A DNA stretch of 64,000 bases from Streptomyces liliiviolaceus. GTDB taxonomy: Bacteria > Actinomycetota > Actinomycetes > Streptomycetales > Streptomycetaceae. The position numbers and the translations under genes were made by a program. The DNA is taken from positions 4,898,001-4,962,000 of the forward strand of contig NZ_JAGPYQ010000001.1 in NCBI RefSeq assembly GCF_018070025.1. The letters are read 5' to 3'. The notes under the pieces were generated by a model. That model was not told the origin of the DNA and did no database searches. It saw nothing but the letters and a program-made list of their open reading frames with translations. Below, piece after piece: positions 1 to 8,922 of this stretch; the first letter of the stretch is position 1, and every line of letters begins with the position of its first letter.

Positions 1-978
1 CATGCGGCCCTGGAGGTAGAGGGAGGCGTAGTAGGGGATGTCCCGCTTGAGGTTGGAGGAGCCCATGTAGACGCCCTGGACCTTGTGCGAACTGCTCAGC
101 GCCGCGATGGAGTTGACCTCCACACCGGCGTCGTTGCTGCTGACGCCGATCAGATAGAGGCCGCCGCCCCTGGCCAGCATCCCCATGCCCTGGGCGGTCA
201 CGGCCCGCGCGCCGACGAAGTCGAAGACGTGGTCGGCGCCGTGCCCGGTGATCTCCCGTACGGCCTCGACCGGGTCGGTGGTGCGGGAGTTCACGACGTG
301 GGTGGCGCCGAACGCCTTGGCGCGCTCCAGCTTGCTGTCCTCGATGTCGGTGACGACGATCTTCTCCGCGCCGGCGATGCGAGCGCCGCTGACCGCGTTC
401 ATGCCGACCCCGCCGGCTCCGATGACGACGACGGTCTCGCCGTGCGCGACCTGCGCGCTGTTGAGGACGGCGCCGGCTCCGGTGAGGACGCCGCAACCTA
501 TCAGCGCGGCCGGGGCCCAGGGCATGTCCTCGGGGATGACGGCGAGCTGGCTCTCGTGGATCAGTGCTTCCTGCGCGAATCCGCCGAGCCCCATGCCCTG
601 TGCGACGGGAGCGCCGTTCCAGCTGATCCTCGACGGCTGGTCGGCTCCTCTGAGGGTCGCTTCGGGACGCAGGCAGATGTGAGTGCGGCCGCCGAGGCAG
701 TTGGCACAGGTCCCGCAGTACTGGATGAGGCAGCCGACGACGTGGTCACCGACGCGCGCCTGGGTCACCCGGGGGCCGACCGCGACGACCACGCCCGCCA
801 CCTCGTGGCCGAGCACGACGGGGAACTCCTCGCCGATGAACGTCGCGACGCTCAGGTCCGAGTGGCACAGGCCCGAAGCCTTGACCTCGATACGGACTTC
901 GTGCCCGACGGGTTCGGCAAGGTCCACGTCCTCGACGACGAAGCCCTGACCGAGTCCCTTGGTGATGGATGCCTTCAT
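1..978 (-). CDS. Zinc-dependent alcohol dehydrogenase (C-terminus beyond window)
   Basis: Medium-chain alcohol dehydrogenase; oxidises an alcohol with NAD in the cytoplasm. The 326 visible residues hold GLCHSD, the GHE zinc signature, the four-cysteine structural zinc loop (C-x2-C-x2-C-x7-C) and a Rossmann GAGGVGMNAV. The start ATG at 978 reads MKASITKG. The C-terminal tail lies beyond the left edge. It resembles the ADH at 21415-22515 in layout but is clearly a different paralogue (HEVAG against HEGAG). It is divergent from the TetR gene at 1239, which may control it. Substrate is not predictable. Confidence 0.88.
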   Translation of the reverse strand, partial: MKASITKGLGQGFVVEDVDLAEPVGHEVRIEVKASGLCHSDLSVATFIGEEFPVVLGHEVAGVVVAVGPRVTQARVGDHVVGCLIQYCGTCANCLGGRTHICLRPEATLRGADQPSRISWNGAPVAQGMGLGGFAQEALIHESQLAVIPEDMPWAPAALIGCGVLTGAGAVLNSAQVAHGETVVVIGAGGVGMNAVSGARIAGAEKIVVTDIEDSKLERAKAFGATHVVNSRTTDPVEAVREITGHGADHVFDFVGARAVTAQGMGMLARGGGLYLIGVSSNDAGVEVNSIAALSSSHKVQGVYMGSSNLKRDIPYYASLYLQGRM

Positions 979-1186
979 GGTGCTGTCTCTTTTCCATGTA
1001 CGGACCGTCGGCGCCGCTCTGCTGAGGCCGGCGCCGGAGCGAGGCCGCGCTGGGGCCGGTGGGCGAGACACAGGTCTGCGGGCATCGGCGCGCGCGGTCG
1101 CGGCAGGCACCGGTCCCTGACCACCGGAAGGCTCTGCCACGTCGTCGATTGTGGCACCGAGAAACCCAAAAGAAAAGAGACACCTG

Positions 1187-1194
1187 TTGATCAA
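1187..1194. promoter_or_regulatory. Perfect palindrome TTGATCAA in the ADH/TetR divergent promoter region
   Basis: The 260-bp space between the divergent ADH (start 978) and TetR (start 1239) genes holds no gene. TTGATCAA is its clearest short palindrome and could be a regulator half-site pair. Weak evidence: 8 bp only. Confidence 0.25.
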
Positions 1195-1238
1195 TGCAGC
1201 TCAGAGGAGTGTGCTGTAGATCGCGATACGATGCGAAG

Positions 1239-1919
1239 GTGTCAGGAACCGATCACCCTTCCGCCGATTCCGAGCTCCCGGACGGGCCTTCTCCGGCCCC
1301 GGTGACGTCCGATGCGCCGGACCTCGACGTGCGCGCCCGAAGGACCCGGGCCAGGCTGCACGAAGCGGTCGTCCGGCTGGCGGCGGAGCGACCGGTGGAG
1401 GACATCGCCGTCGCCGACCTGGTGCGCGCCGCGCGCGTGAACCGCACGACGTTCTACAAGCACGCCACGAGTCCGGCGCAGGTGCTGGAGCAGGTGCTGT
1501 ACGCGGATCTGGACCGGGTCAGGGCCGAATGGATCGCTGACGCCACAGCCGCCCGACTGCCCGTCACCACGGTGTGGGAGCGCGCCTCCCACGCCCTGCT
1601 CGACCACCTGGAGCGCTACGAGGCCGTCTACACCGCGGGCCTGGTGGGGCGGCGCAGCGCGATCCTGCACCACCTGCTCGTCGATCACTTCGCCGCGTCG
1701 GTGCGCGCCCTGCTCGACGGCAGCCCCACCCTCCTTCCCGGGGGTGACGGGCCGGCGAGTTGGCGCATGGAAGCGCACAGTCTCTTCTTGGCGCACGGCG
1801 AGACCGGCCTGGTGGAGGCGTGGCTGTCCCTGCCCGTCCCTCGCGATCGCCGGCTCTTCGTCTCCGCCGCCTCGGGGGCCCTGCCCTCCTGGCTCATTCA
1901 CGAGCCACAGGACCGCTGA
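1239..1919 (+). CDS. TetR/AcrR-family transcriptional regulator
   Basis: DNA-binding repressor. The helix-turn-helix lies at about residues 35-75, with the signature VADLVRAARVNRTTFYKHA. The C-terminal ligand domain is about 130 residues with no recognisable ligand family. I chose GTG 1239. An ATG at 1194 is also open, but the extra 15 residues (MQLRGVCCRSRYDAK) look non-coding and contain the promoter palindrome. It is divergent from the zinc ADH, its most likely target, and convergent with the next TetR gene. Confidence 0.8.
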   Translation: MSGTDHPSADSELPDGPSPAPVTSDAPDLDVRARRTRARLHEAVVRLAAERPVEDIAVADLVRAARVNRTTFYKHATSPAQVLEQVLYADLDRVRAEWIADATAARLPVTTVWERASHALLDHLERYEAVYTAGLVGRRSAILHHLLVDHFAASVRALLDGSPTLLPGGDGPASWRMEAHSLFLAHGETGLVEAWLSLPVPRDRRLFVSAASGALPSWLIHEPQDR

Positions 1920-1927
1920 AGGCACAC

Positions 1928-1960
1928 GGCCGCCGCGGCCGTTCGCGCCCCGACGGGCGC
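1928..1960. terminator. Possible terminator between convergent TetR genes
   Basis: Two small GC hairpins, CGGCCG-CCG-CGGCCG (1928-1942) and GCGCCC-CGAC-GGGCGC (1945-1960), lie between two convergent stop codons. There is no T-run. Confidence 0.35.
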
Positions 1961-1975
1961 GGCCCGTCCCCCGGT

Positions 1976-2024
1976 CCCGGCGTCAGGCGCGCGTGACCCA
2001 GCCCCGGCGTCAGGCGCGCGTGAC
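1976..2024. repeat. 27-bp-period direct duplication covering the end of the TetR gene
   Basis: A 22-bp unit occurs at 1976-1997 and again, identical, at 2003-2024. The second copy contains the stop codon (2010-2012) of the minus-strand TetR gene, so the first copy is a spare gene end just outside the frame. Confidence 0.8.
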
Positions 2025-2648
2025 GTTGCCGACCGCGGTGCGCAGGTTGCCCTCGCCGTCGAGCAGCGGGGGCAGGGGGGTCGCGCCGGCCGGGTTCAGC
2101 GAGTCGAAGAGCAACGCGGTGAAGCGGGCGCGCAACGAGGGCGTGGTGCCGGGGAGTGCGAGACCGGCGACGGCCATGACGAGGATGTGCGGGATGTCCT
2201 CGGCGGTGAGGTCGTCGCGCACCTCGCCCGCCTCCTGTGCGCGCACGAGCAGCGGGTGGAGCGAGGCGCTGAAGCGCTGGAGGACGTCGACAGCGACATC
2301 GGCGAAGTTGCTGGCGAAGGTGACCAGACCCCGTTCCTCGGTGATCAGGTCGAGCAGCCGTGTGGCGATGTCCTGAAGCGCCTGGCGGGCATGGGGGACG
2401 TCGGCGGCGTCCTCGATGATCGGGAGCAGATCGGTGTCGAGGATGTCCTCCAGGACGGCCCGGACGACGGCCTCCCGGTTGGGGAAGTGGCGGTAGAGGG
2501 TGGCGATGCCCACGCCCGCCTCCGCCGCGATCTGGTCCAGTGAGGCATCACCCCTGCCCAGCACCGTGCGCCCCGCGGCCGTGATGCGCTCCACGCTGGA
2601 GCGGGCGTCGACCCGGCGCCGGGGCGCGCGATCGTTCCTGGCTGCCAT
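2010..2648 (-). CDS. TetR-family regulator of the adjacent MMPL transporter
   Basis: Repressor of about 212 residues. N-terminal HTH with ASLDQIAAEAGVGIATLYRHFPNREAVV; the C-terminal half is a standard TetR ligand domain. I chose ATG 2648 (MAARNDRAP) because GGAAGAG precedes it at proper spacing; the frame is open further upstream to 2708 without a ribosome site. It is divergent from the MMPL transporter, with three matching operator half-sites in the 155-bp gap. This is the usual layout of an efflux system with its own repressor. The ligand is unknown. Confidence 0.88.
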   Translation of the reverse strand: MAARNDRAPRRRVDARSSVERITAAGRTVLGRGDASLDQIAAEAGVGIATLYRHFPNREAVVRAVLEDILDTDLLPIIEDAADVPHARQALQDIATRLLDLITEERGLVTFASNFADVAVDVLQRFSASLHPLLVRAQEAGEVRDDLTAEDIPHILVMAVAGLALPGTTPSLRARFTALLFDSLNPAGATPLPPLLDGEGNLRTAVGNVTRA

Positions 2649-2719
2649 CCGTGACTCTTCCCTGGTCTGCGACAAGGCCGACGAGGCCGTCCCTCCGCCG
2701 ACCTGCATCCTAGCGCGGC

Positions 2720-2744
2720 GATAGACAACTATCGGTTTGATAGT
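2720..2744. promoter_or_regulatory. TetR operator with three GATAG/CTATC half-sites
   Basis: GATAG (2720-2724), CTATC (2729-2733) and GATAG (2739-2743) alternate in orientation. The outer pair forms ACTATC-N5-GATAGT (2728-2744). It sits between the divergent TetR and MMPL genes, so it is the probable repressor site for both. Confidence 0.65.
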
Positions 2745-2803
2745 AGCCTCTCACTTCATGATGCGGCCTGCGCTGTCGGGCCGCCCTGAGAGGGGAGAGC
2801 TCT

Positions 2804-5131
2804 GTGTCCGTTCTGCTGTACCGGCTGGGAAGGTTCGCCTACGGCAAACCCTGGTACGTCATCGGCGGCTGGCTCGCCGTCATGGCGACCGTCGTGGTGC
2901 TGCTGGCGACCCAGCCGGTCAAGCTCAGCAACGAGGTGCGTATCGACGGGACGCCTGCGCAGGAGGTCGTCGACGAGCTGGCCGACTCACTGCCGGAGGC
3001 GTCCGGCGGCCAGGGCATGCTGGCCTTCAAGGCCCCGCCCGGCGCCCGGATCGACGACAGGGAGGTCCGCACCGCGCTCCTGGCCGCGGTGGACGCCGTC
3101 TACCGCCATGATCACGTCGTCGACGTACGGAAGGTCCTCGCGCGGGAAGTCGCCAGGGGCGAGAACAGCCCGTTGCTGCGGGCCCAGGCGGCAGTGGCTC
3201 AGGCGGCCGGCAGGCCCTCGTCCGACAAGGCACCCGTTCCGTTGGAGGCGGACGGTCGACCGGTGCCGGGAGTGATCGTCTCCGCCGACGGCTCGACCGC
3301 GTTGCTGCAGTTCCAGTTCGACCGGCAGACCTTCGAACTCCCCTCGGGAACGATCGACAGCACCGTCGAGGCCGCCGAGCGGAAGGCCGAGCCCCTGGGC
3401 CTTGAAGTGCTGCCCTCCGCGGCCATGATGGAGATACCCGAGATCGTCGGGATCGGGGAAGCCGTCGGGGTCGCCGTGGCGGCCGTCGTCCTGCTGATCA
3501 CCCTGGGCTCGACCGTGGCGGCGGGCCTGCCGCTGGCCATCGCCCTGATCGGCGTCACCGTGGGTGTGGGCGGCGCCTTCACCCTCTCCACCGTGTTCGA
3601 GATCCACTCGCTCGCCGCCGTACTGGCGCTGATGCTGGGGCTGGCCGTCGGCATCGACTACGCGCTCTTCATCGTGAGCCGGGAACGCCGTCTGATCCTC
3701 GACGACGGTCTGGACGCGCGTGAGGCGACCGGCCGCGCCCTCGGCACCGCCGGAAGCGCCGTGTTCTTCGCCGGCAGCACGGTGATCATCGCCCTGGCCG
3801 GGCTGCTGGTCATCGGTATCACCCTGCTCAGCACCATGGCCGTCGTCGCGGCCGCCACGGTCGCGGTCGTCGTCCTGCTCGCCCTGACCCTGCTGCCGGC
3901 GCTGCTCGGACTGGTCAAGGAGAGCATCTGCCCCGCCCGCTACAGGGCCCGCACACGGCAAGAGGCGGTCGGCCATGAACGCGCCCTGCGCTGGGGAGCA
4001 CGTCTGGCCCACCACAGGTACGCGGCCCTCGCGGCCGCGATCCTGATTCCCGCGATCCTGGCCGTGCCCGCCGCCGACATGAAGATGGGCCTGCCCTCCG
4101 GCGCCAGCTACAACCCCGACACCGCGCAGCGGCAGAGTTACGAGCTGGTCGGCGACGCGTACGGCCCCGGCCACAACGGCCCCCTGCTGGTCGCCGTCAG
4201 CTCAGGCGCCGACGGGCAGCGCCTCACCCCGAAGACGCTGGCCGCCGTCACCTCCGATCTGCGGGGCGTCGAGGGCGTCACGTCGCTGTCGCTGGCCGGA
4301 ATCAACAAGAGCGGCACCACGGCCGTCCTCAGCCTCGTTCCCGCCGGCGGTCCGAACGACGACGCCACCAAAGAACTCGTCACCGCCGTACGGGACAAGA
4401 GCGCCCACATCTCCGAGACTCGCGGGACCACCATCGGCATCACCGGCTTCACCGCCCTCGCGATCGACGTCTCCGACCGCCTCGGCGACGCACTCCCCCT
4501 GTACGTGATCACCGTCCTGGGGCTGTCGCTGATCGTCCTGCTCCTGGTCTTCCGCTCCGTTCTCGTGCCGGTGACCGCCACCCTCGGATTCCTGCTGAGC
4601 ATCGGCGCCACCTTCGGCCTCACCACGGCCGTCTTCCAGTGGGGCCGGCTGCAGAGCCTGATCGGGCTGGACGCCACCGCGCCGGTGGTGAGCCTGCTGC
4701 CCATCATCGTCACCGGTGTCCTGTACGGACTCGCCATGGACTACCAGATGTTCCTGGTGACCTCCATGCGCGAGGCACACATCCACGGCGCCACCGCCCT
4801 CGACGCCACCGTCACCGGTTTCGCCCGCGCCGGTTCCGTCGTCGTGGCGGCGGCCACCATCATGGTCTCCGTCTTCGCCGGGTTCGTCTTCAACCCCCAA
4901 CCCATGATCAAGCAGGCCGGCTTCGCCCTGGCCGCGGGCATCCTCATCGACGCCTTCGTCATCCGGATGACCCTCATCCCGGCCACCATGGCACTCGCGC
5001 GGGAGAAGGCCTGGTGGATCCCGGCCCGGCTGGACCGGCTGCTGCCGGACCTCGATGTCGAGGGCGACAAGCTCGCACAGAAGATCCCGCTGCCCCGCCC
5101 TCACCCGGCACAGCCACAGAGCATCGGGTGA
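2804..5131 (+). CDS. MMPL-family RND membrane transporter
   Basis: Proton-driven inner-membrane transporter of 775 residues. Typical two-fold layout: one N-terminal helix (GKPWYVIGGWLAVMATVVVLLA), an extracytoplasmic loop (about 35-210), five helices, a second helix and loop (about 405-560), then five helices. Conserved membrane motifs GIDYALFIVSRERR and GLAMDYQMFLVTSMREA are present. The GTG start at 2804 is preceded by AGAGGGGAGA. Actinobacterial relatives export lipids or antibiotics. The divergent TetR suggests inducible efflux; the cargo is unknown. Confidence 0.92.
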   Translation: MSVLLYRLGRFAYGKPWYVIGGWLAVMATVVVLLATQPVKLSNEVRIDGTPAQEVVDELADSLPEASGGQGMLAFKAPPGARIDDREVRTALLAAVDAVYRHDHVVDVRKVLAREVARGENSPLLRAQAAVAQAAGRPSSDKAPVPLEADGRPVPGVIVSADGSTALLQFQFDRQTFELPSGTIDSTVEAAERKAEPLGLEVLPSAAMMEIPEIVGIGEAVGVAVAAVVLLITLGSTVAAGLPLAIALIGVTVGVGGAFTLSTVFEIHSLAAVLALMLGLAVGIDYALFIVSRERRLILDDGLDAREATGRALGTAGSAVFFAGSTVIIALAGLLVIGITLLSTMAVVAAATVAVVVLLALTLLPALLGLVKESICPARYRARTRQEAVGHERALRWGARLAHHRYAALAAAILIPAILAVPAADMKMGLPSGASYNPDTAQRQSYELVGDAYGPGHNGPLLVAVSSGADGQRLTPKTLAAVTSDLRGVEGVTSLSLAGINKSGTTAVLSLVPAGGPNDDATKELVTAVRDKSAHISETRGTTIGITGFTALAIDVSDRLGDALPLYVITVLGLSLIVLLLVFRSVLVPVTATLGFLLSIGATFGLTTAVFQWGRLQSLIGLDATAPVVSLLPIIVTGVLYGLAMDYQMFLVTSMREAHIHGATALDATVTGFARAGSVVVAAATIMVSVFAGFVFNPQPMIKQAGFALAAGILIDAFVIRMTLIPATMALAREKAWWIPARLDRLLPDLDVEGDKLAQKIPLPRPHPAQPQSIG

Positions 5132-5170
5132 CCGGGACCGCGGAACCACGGGGCCGAGCGCCTTTACGCC

Positions 5171-5196
5171 CTCACCGTCCGCCGCGCGACGGTGAG
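5171..5196. terminator. Hairpin terminator between convergent genes
   Basis: CTCACCGTC (5171-5179), 8-nt loop, GACGGTGAG (5188-5196): a perfect 9-bp stem between the MMPL and acyl-CoA dehydrogenase stops. Confidence 0.6.
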
Positions 5197-5220
5197 CAGC
5201 CCTGCTGCGCTTCCGCGCTG

Positions 5221-6393
5221 TCAAGCGTCGAGTCCTCCGCGCTTGACCAACTGGCTCGCGATGACGTTGCGCTGGATCTCGTTGGTTCCCTCGCCGACGA
5301 TCATCAACGGGGCGTCGCGGAAGTAGCGTTCGACGTCGAACTCGGTGGAGTAGCCGTAACCGCCATGGATTCGGACGGCGTTGAGCGCGATCTCCATGGC
5401 CGTCTCGGAGGCGAAGAGCTTCGCCATGCCGGCCTCCATGTCCACGCGGCGGCCCGCCTGCGCCTCCCGGGCGGCGTACAGGGTGAGCTGGCGGGCTGCG
5501 GTGAGGGAGGTCGCCATGTCCGCGAGGTAGTTGCCGATCGACTGGTGCTTCCAGATCGGCTTGCCGAACGACTCGCGCTCCTGGGCGTAGGCGAGGGAGT
5601 CCTCCAGGGCGGCGCGGCCGACGCCGAGGGCGCGGGCGGCGACCTGGAGGCGGCCGGTCTCCAGGCCCTTCATCATCTGGGCGAAGCCCTTGCCCTCGAC
5701 TCCGCCGAGTACGGCGTCGGCGGGTGCCCGGTAGTCGTCGAAGGCCAGCTCGCAGCTCTCGACGCCCTTGTAGCCGAGCTTGGGCAGATCACGCGAGACC
5801 GTCAGGCCGGGGCCGTGTTCGACGAGGAGGATCGAGATGCCCCGGTGGGCCGGGCTCGCGTGGGGGTCGGTCTTGCAGAGGAGGGCGATCAGTCCGGAGC
5901 GGCGGGAGTTGGTGATCCAGGTCTTCGAGCCGCTCACGACATAGCCGTCGCCGTCGGGGGCCTTACGGGCGACCGTGCTCATGGCCTGGAGGTCGGAGCC
6001 GCCGCCCGGCTCGGTCAAGGCCATGGTCGCGCGGATCTCACCGGTGGCCAGCCTCGGCAGCCAGTGGCGCTTCTGCTCCTCGGTACCGAAGGTCAGGACG
6101 AGCTTGGCGACGACCGTGTGACCGCCCATGGCCCCGGCCAGGCTCATCCAGCCGCGGGCCAGCTCCTCGGTGATGAGCACGTAGCAGGGGACGGAGACGG
6201 GCGTGCCGCCGTACTCCTCGGGGACGGCGAGTCCGTAGATGCCGAGCCGCTTCATCTGCTCGATCAGGGCTTCGGGGTAGGTGTTGCCGTGCTCCAGTTC
6301 CCGGACGACGGGCTTCACCTCCTTGTCGACGAAGTCCTGCACCGTCCTGACGATGAACTGCTCGTCCTCGGACAGGATGTCCAGAGTGCTCAT
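5221..6393 (-). CDS. Acyl-CoA dehydrogenase of the C5-dicarboxylate module
   Basis: FAD enzyme of 390 residues that introduces an alpha,beta double bond into an acyl-CoA. Standard three-part ACAD fold. The FAD/substrate loop reads MALTEPGGGSDLQAM, the tail has IHGGYGYSTEFDVERYFRDAPLMIVGEGTNEIQR, and the Glu of VGEGT lies at the usual catalytic-base position. The start ATG 6393 has AAGGAG upstream; frame open further 5' lacks a site. It is 58 bp downstream of the CoA-transferase, hence co-transcribed. By context it may convert methylsuccinyl-CoA to mesaconyl-CoA; this is inference. The itaconate locus of Pseudomonas aeruginosa also carries an acyl-CoA dehydrogenase. Confidence 0.9.
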   Translation of the reverse strand: MSTLDILSEDEQFIVRTVQDFVDKEVKPVVRELEHGNTYPEALIEQMKRLGIYGLAVPEEYGGTPVSVPCYVLITEELARGWMSLAGAMGGHTVVAKLVLTFGTEEQKRHWLPRLATGEIRATMALTEPGGGSDLQAMSTVARKAPDGDGYVVSGSKTWITNSRRSGLIALLCKTDPHASPAHRGISILLVEHGPGLTVSRDLPKLGYKGVESCELAFDDYRAPADAVLGGVEGKGFAQMMKGLETGRLQVAARALGVGRAALEDSLAYAQERESFGKPIWKHQSIGNYLADMATSLTAARQLTLYAAREAQAGRRVDMEAGMAKLFASETAMEIALNAVRIHGGYGYSTEFDVERYFRDAPLMIVGEGTNEIQRNVIASQLVKRGGLDA

Positions 6394-6451
6394 GCGGTGA
6401 CGCTCCTTCCAGAGCCGCGATGGTGTCGTGCGTCGGTGGTTCCCCGGTGGC

Positions 6452-7651
6452 TCAGACGACGCGTTCCGCGCGCAGCCGCTCGATCTCGGCCGCGCCGTAC
6501 CCGAGCCCGCCCAGGATCCTGTCGGTGTGTTCGCCCGCCGCGGGCACGGCGCCCATGCGCGGGACGGTGTCCGCCAGGTCCACGGGGGGCACGAGTGCGG
6601 GCACCGTCGTTCCGCCGGGAATCCGTACGTCCCGCCAGCGCTCGCGGGCCTCAAGGACGGGGTGGGCCAGGAAGTCCTCGATGTCGTTGACGCCGGCGTT
6701 GGCGATGCCCGCCCGCTCAAGGAGCTCCATCGCCTCCGCGCTGCCGAGTTCGGCGAAGCGGGCGGCGACGACCACGTTCAGCTCCGCGCGGTGGGCCACC
6801 CGGTCGGAGGTGGTGGCGAAGCGCGCGTCCTCGACGAGGTCGGAACGCCGGAGGAACTGCGTGCACAGAGCGGCCCATTCACGTTCGTTCTGCACGGTGA
6901 ACAGCACGTCCTTGCCGTCGGCGGCGGTGTAGGCGCCGTACGGGGCGATGGTCGCGTGCTGGGTGCCGATGCGCGGGGGCTGGGTGCCGCCGAACCGTGT
7001 GTAGTACGCGGGCTGGCTCACCCACTCCGCCAGCGCCTCGAACAACGACACCTCCACCGCCCGCGCGATGCCCGTGGTCGCCCGTCTGAACAGAGCGGTG
7101 AGGATGCCCGAGTAGGCGTACATGCCGGCGGCGACATCGGCGACCGACACCCCGACGCGCGCCGCGCCGTGTTCGTTGCCCGTCAGGGACACCAGCCCGG
7201 TCTGGCACTGCACCATCAGGTCGTACGCCTTGCGGTCGGCCCACGGGCCGCTGGTCCCGTAACCCGAGATCGTGCACGGGATCAGGGAGGGCAGGCGCTC
7301 CGCCAGAGCCTGCGCGCCCAGGCCCATCCGGTCGGCCGCGCCCGGGGCGAGATTCTGGACGAACACATCGGCCTCCGCGAGCAGTTGCTCCAGGATCGTG
7401 CGGCCCGCGTCCGACTTCAGGTCGAGCGTCACCGACTCCTTGGACCGGTTGAGCCACACGAAGTAGCTGGACTCGCCGTGCACGGTGGTGTCGTAGCGGC
7501 GGGCGAAGTCACCGCCGCCCGGCCGCTCCACCTTGATCACCCGGGCACCGAGGTCCGCCAGCTGGCGGGTGGCGAAGGGAGCGGCCACCGCCTGCTCGAC
7601 GCTGACGACGGTGATGCCGGCGAGCGGCAGGTCTTCGGGGTGCGCGGTCAT
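6452..7651 (-). CDS. CaiB/BaiF family III CoA-transferase (probable itaconate/mesaconate activation)
   Basis: Transfers CoA between carboxylates (399 residues). N-terminal family motif ITVVSVEQAVAAPFATRQLADLGARVIKVE and the GYGTSGPWADRKAYDLMVQ segment are typical. The catalytic acid position carries Glu (VSLFEALAEW) rather than the Asp of formyl-CoA transferase, as in many family members. ATG 7651 has GGAG upstream. It is divergent from LysR and beside a MaoC hydratase and CitE lyase, which matches the ict-ich-ccl enzyme set for itaconate. Succinyl-CoA would be the expected CoA donor. A different dicarboxylate substrate is possible. Confidence 0.87.
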   Translation of the reverse strand: MTAHPEDLPLAGITVVSVEQAVAAPFATRQLADLGARVIKVERPGGGDFARRYDTTVHGESSYFVWLNRSKESVTLDLKSDAGRTILEQLLAEADVFVQNLAPGAADRMGLGAQALAERLPSLIPCTISGYGTSGPWADRKAYDLMVQCQTGLVSLTGNEHGAARVGVSVADVAAGMYAYSGILTALFRRATTGIARAVEVSLFEALAEWVSQPAYYTRFGGTQPPRIGTQHATIAPYGAYTAADGKDVLFTVQNEREWAALCTQFLRRSDLVEDARFATTSDRVAHRAELNVVVAARFAELGSAEAMELLERAGIANAGVNDIEDFLAHPVLEARERWRDVRIPGGTTVPALVPPVDLADTVPRMGAVPAAGEHTDRILGGLGYGAAEIERLRAERVV

Positions 7652-7692
7652 GGGTGCTCCAGGAAGGGGTGGGCGGCCTGTACCGGGGCTAC

Positions 7693-7711
7693 CATCATGA
7701 GTATTTATGAC
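7693..7711. promoter_or_regulatory. Probable LysR binding element, copy 1
   Basis: CATCATGAGTATTTATGAC, followed by TC, contains the inverted pair GAGT-N7-ACTC (7699-7713). It lies in the AT-rich gap between the divergent CoA-transferase and LysR genes. It matches the element at 8804-8822 at 16 of 19 positions. Confidence 0.6.
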
Positions 7712-7779
7712 TCGCTAAGTGAAATAGCAATTACTGATGCCCCTATGCGTGCTTCGGATGGGGCGGGAAGGAGGGCGCC

Positions 7780-8733
7780 GTGGACCTCAAGCAGCTCAAG
7801 GCGATCGTCACCGTGGCCGAGGTCGGCAGCGTGACCCGGGCCGCGGAGCTGCTGCATCTGGTGCAGCCCGCGGTGACCCGGCAGATCCGCACCCTGGAGC
7901 AGGAGCTGGGCATCCCCCTCTTCGAGCGGACCGGGCAGGGGATGCGGCCCACCGAGGCCGGCGCGATCATGGTGGACCGCGCACGGCGTGCGCTGGGCGA
8001 GCTGGAGCGGGCCCGCGCCGAGGTGCAGCCGACGCCCGGCGCGGTGACGGGCATCGTCACCGTCGGCCTGCTGGAGAGCACCAGCGACCTGCTCGCCGAG
8101 TCGCTGGTGTCGGCGGTCGCCGAGCACCACCCCGGCGTGCAGCTGCGGTTGATGACCGCCTACTCGGGACATCTGCAGCAGTGGCTCGACGACGGCGATC
8201 TCGACCTGACGCTGCTGTACAACCTGGACAGCACGCCCTCGCTCAACGCCCGCCCGCTGGTGCGCGAGCGCCTGTGGGCCGTCGCTCCGGCATCCGCCGG
8301 CCTGCGCGCCGACCGGCCCGTTCCGTTCGAGGAGGCGGCCGAGCACCCGCTCGTGATGCCCACGTCGGGGCATGCGCTGCGCAGTCTGATCGACGCGGCG
8401 GCGGCGCGGGCGGGAGCCGGCCTGAACGTCGTCGCGCAGACCAACTCCATGCGCGTGCAGAAGCAGCTCGTGCGCGCCGGGCACGGCTGGACGGTGCTGC
8501 CCGGTCTGGGCATCGCCGAGGACGTCGTGCGGGGCGAGGTCAGTGCGGCGCCGCTGAGCGAACCCGACGTGTGGCGCTCGATCGTCCTCGGCACACCGAG
8601 GTCCGGGCGTACGCCGCCCGCCGTGGAGGTCGTCGCGCGGGAACTCGTACGCCAGATCAACTCCGCCGTGAAGCAGGGGAGATGGCCCTCCGCCCGGGTC
8701 GACGGGACGGACGGTTCCGCGGCAGACGTGTGA
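7780..8733 (+). CDS. LysR-family regulator of the C5-dicarboxylate module
   Basis: Activator/repressor of 317 residues. N-terminal winged HTH (residues 1-60) with MDLKQLKAIVTVAEVGSVTR, LLHLVQPAVTRQIRTLEQ and LGIPLFERTGQGMRPTEAG. The effector domain follows from about 90. GTG 7780 is preceded by GGAAGGAGG. It is divergent from the CoA-transferase and upstream of the hydratase and lyase, the normal place for the regulator of an itaconate locus. Two copies of a shared 19-bp element flank it, so it probably controls both units, likely in response to the pathway substrate or its CoA ester. Confidence 0.92.
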   Translation: MDLKQLKAIVTVAEVGSVTRAAELLHLVQPAVTRQIRTLEQELGIPLFERTGQGMRPTEAGAIMVDRARRALGELERARAEVQPTPGAVTGIVTVGLLESTSDLLAESLVSAVAEHHPGVQLRLMTAYSGHLQQWLDDGDLDLTLLYNLDSTPSLNARPLVRERLWAVAPASAGLRADRPVPFEEAAEHPLVMPTSGHALRSLIDAAAARAGAGLNVVAQTNSMRVQKQLVRAGHGWTVLPGLGIAEDVVRGEVSAAPLSEPDVWRSIVLGTPRSGRTPPAVEVVARELVRQINSAVKQGRWPSARVDGTDGSAADV

Positions 8734-8803
8734 GCCCGTCCCGCGTCCCCGATGCGCCGACGCTCCGCTGCGCGGCACCTGCCATGCGCTCGGAGTATGC
8801 GCT

Positions 8804-8822
8804 CATCATGATTTTTTATTAC
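8804..8822. promoter_or_regulatory. Probable LysR binding element, copy 2
   Basis: CATCATGATTTTTTATTAC, 16/19 identical to the 7693-7711 element, in the gap before the MaoC-CitE genes. A further CATGATG at 8844-8850 mirrors its CATCATG. Confidence 0.55.
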
Positions 8823-8922
8823 CCAAGACGATCTATCACTGCCCATGATGGACGGAGCCGGGCGGCACACCTTCCCCGGTCGTACGCCGAACCGTTCCGC
8901 ACCGCCCTCCTGGAGGTCGCCG

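Noticed and set aside
4639..6690. 683-codon plus-strand frame across MMPL end and acyl-CoA dehydrogenase
   Set aside because: It overlaps two well-supported genes in wrong frames and has no recognisable motif.
8758..8922. Longer start of the MaoC hydratase at 8845
   Set aside because: The extra 26 residues are Pro/Arg-rich without family similarity, and GGAGG lies before 8923.
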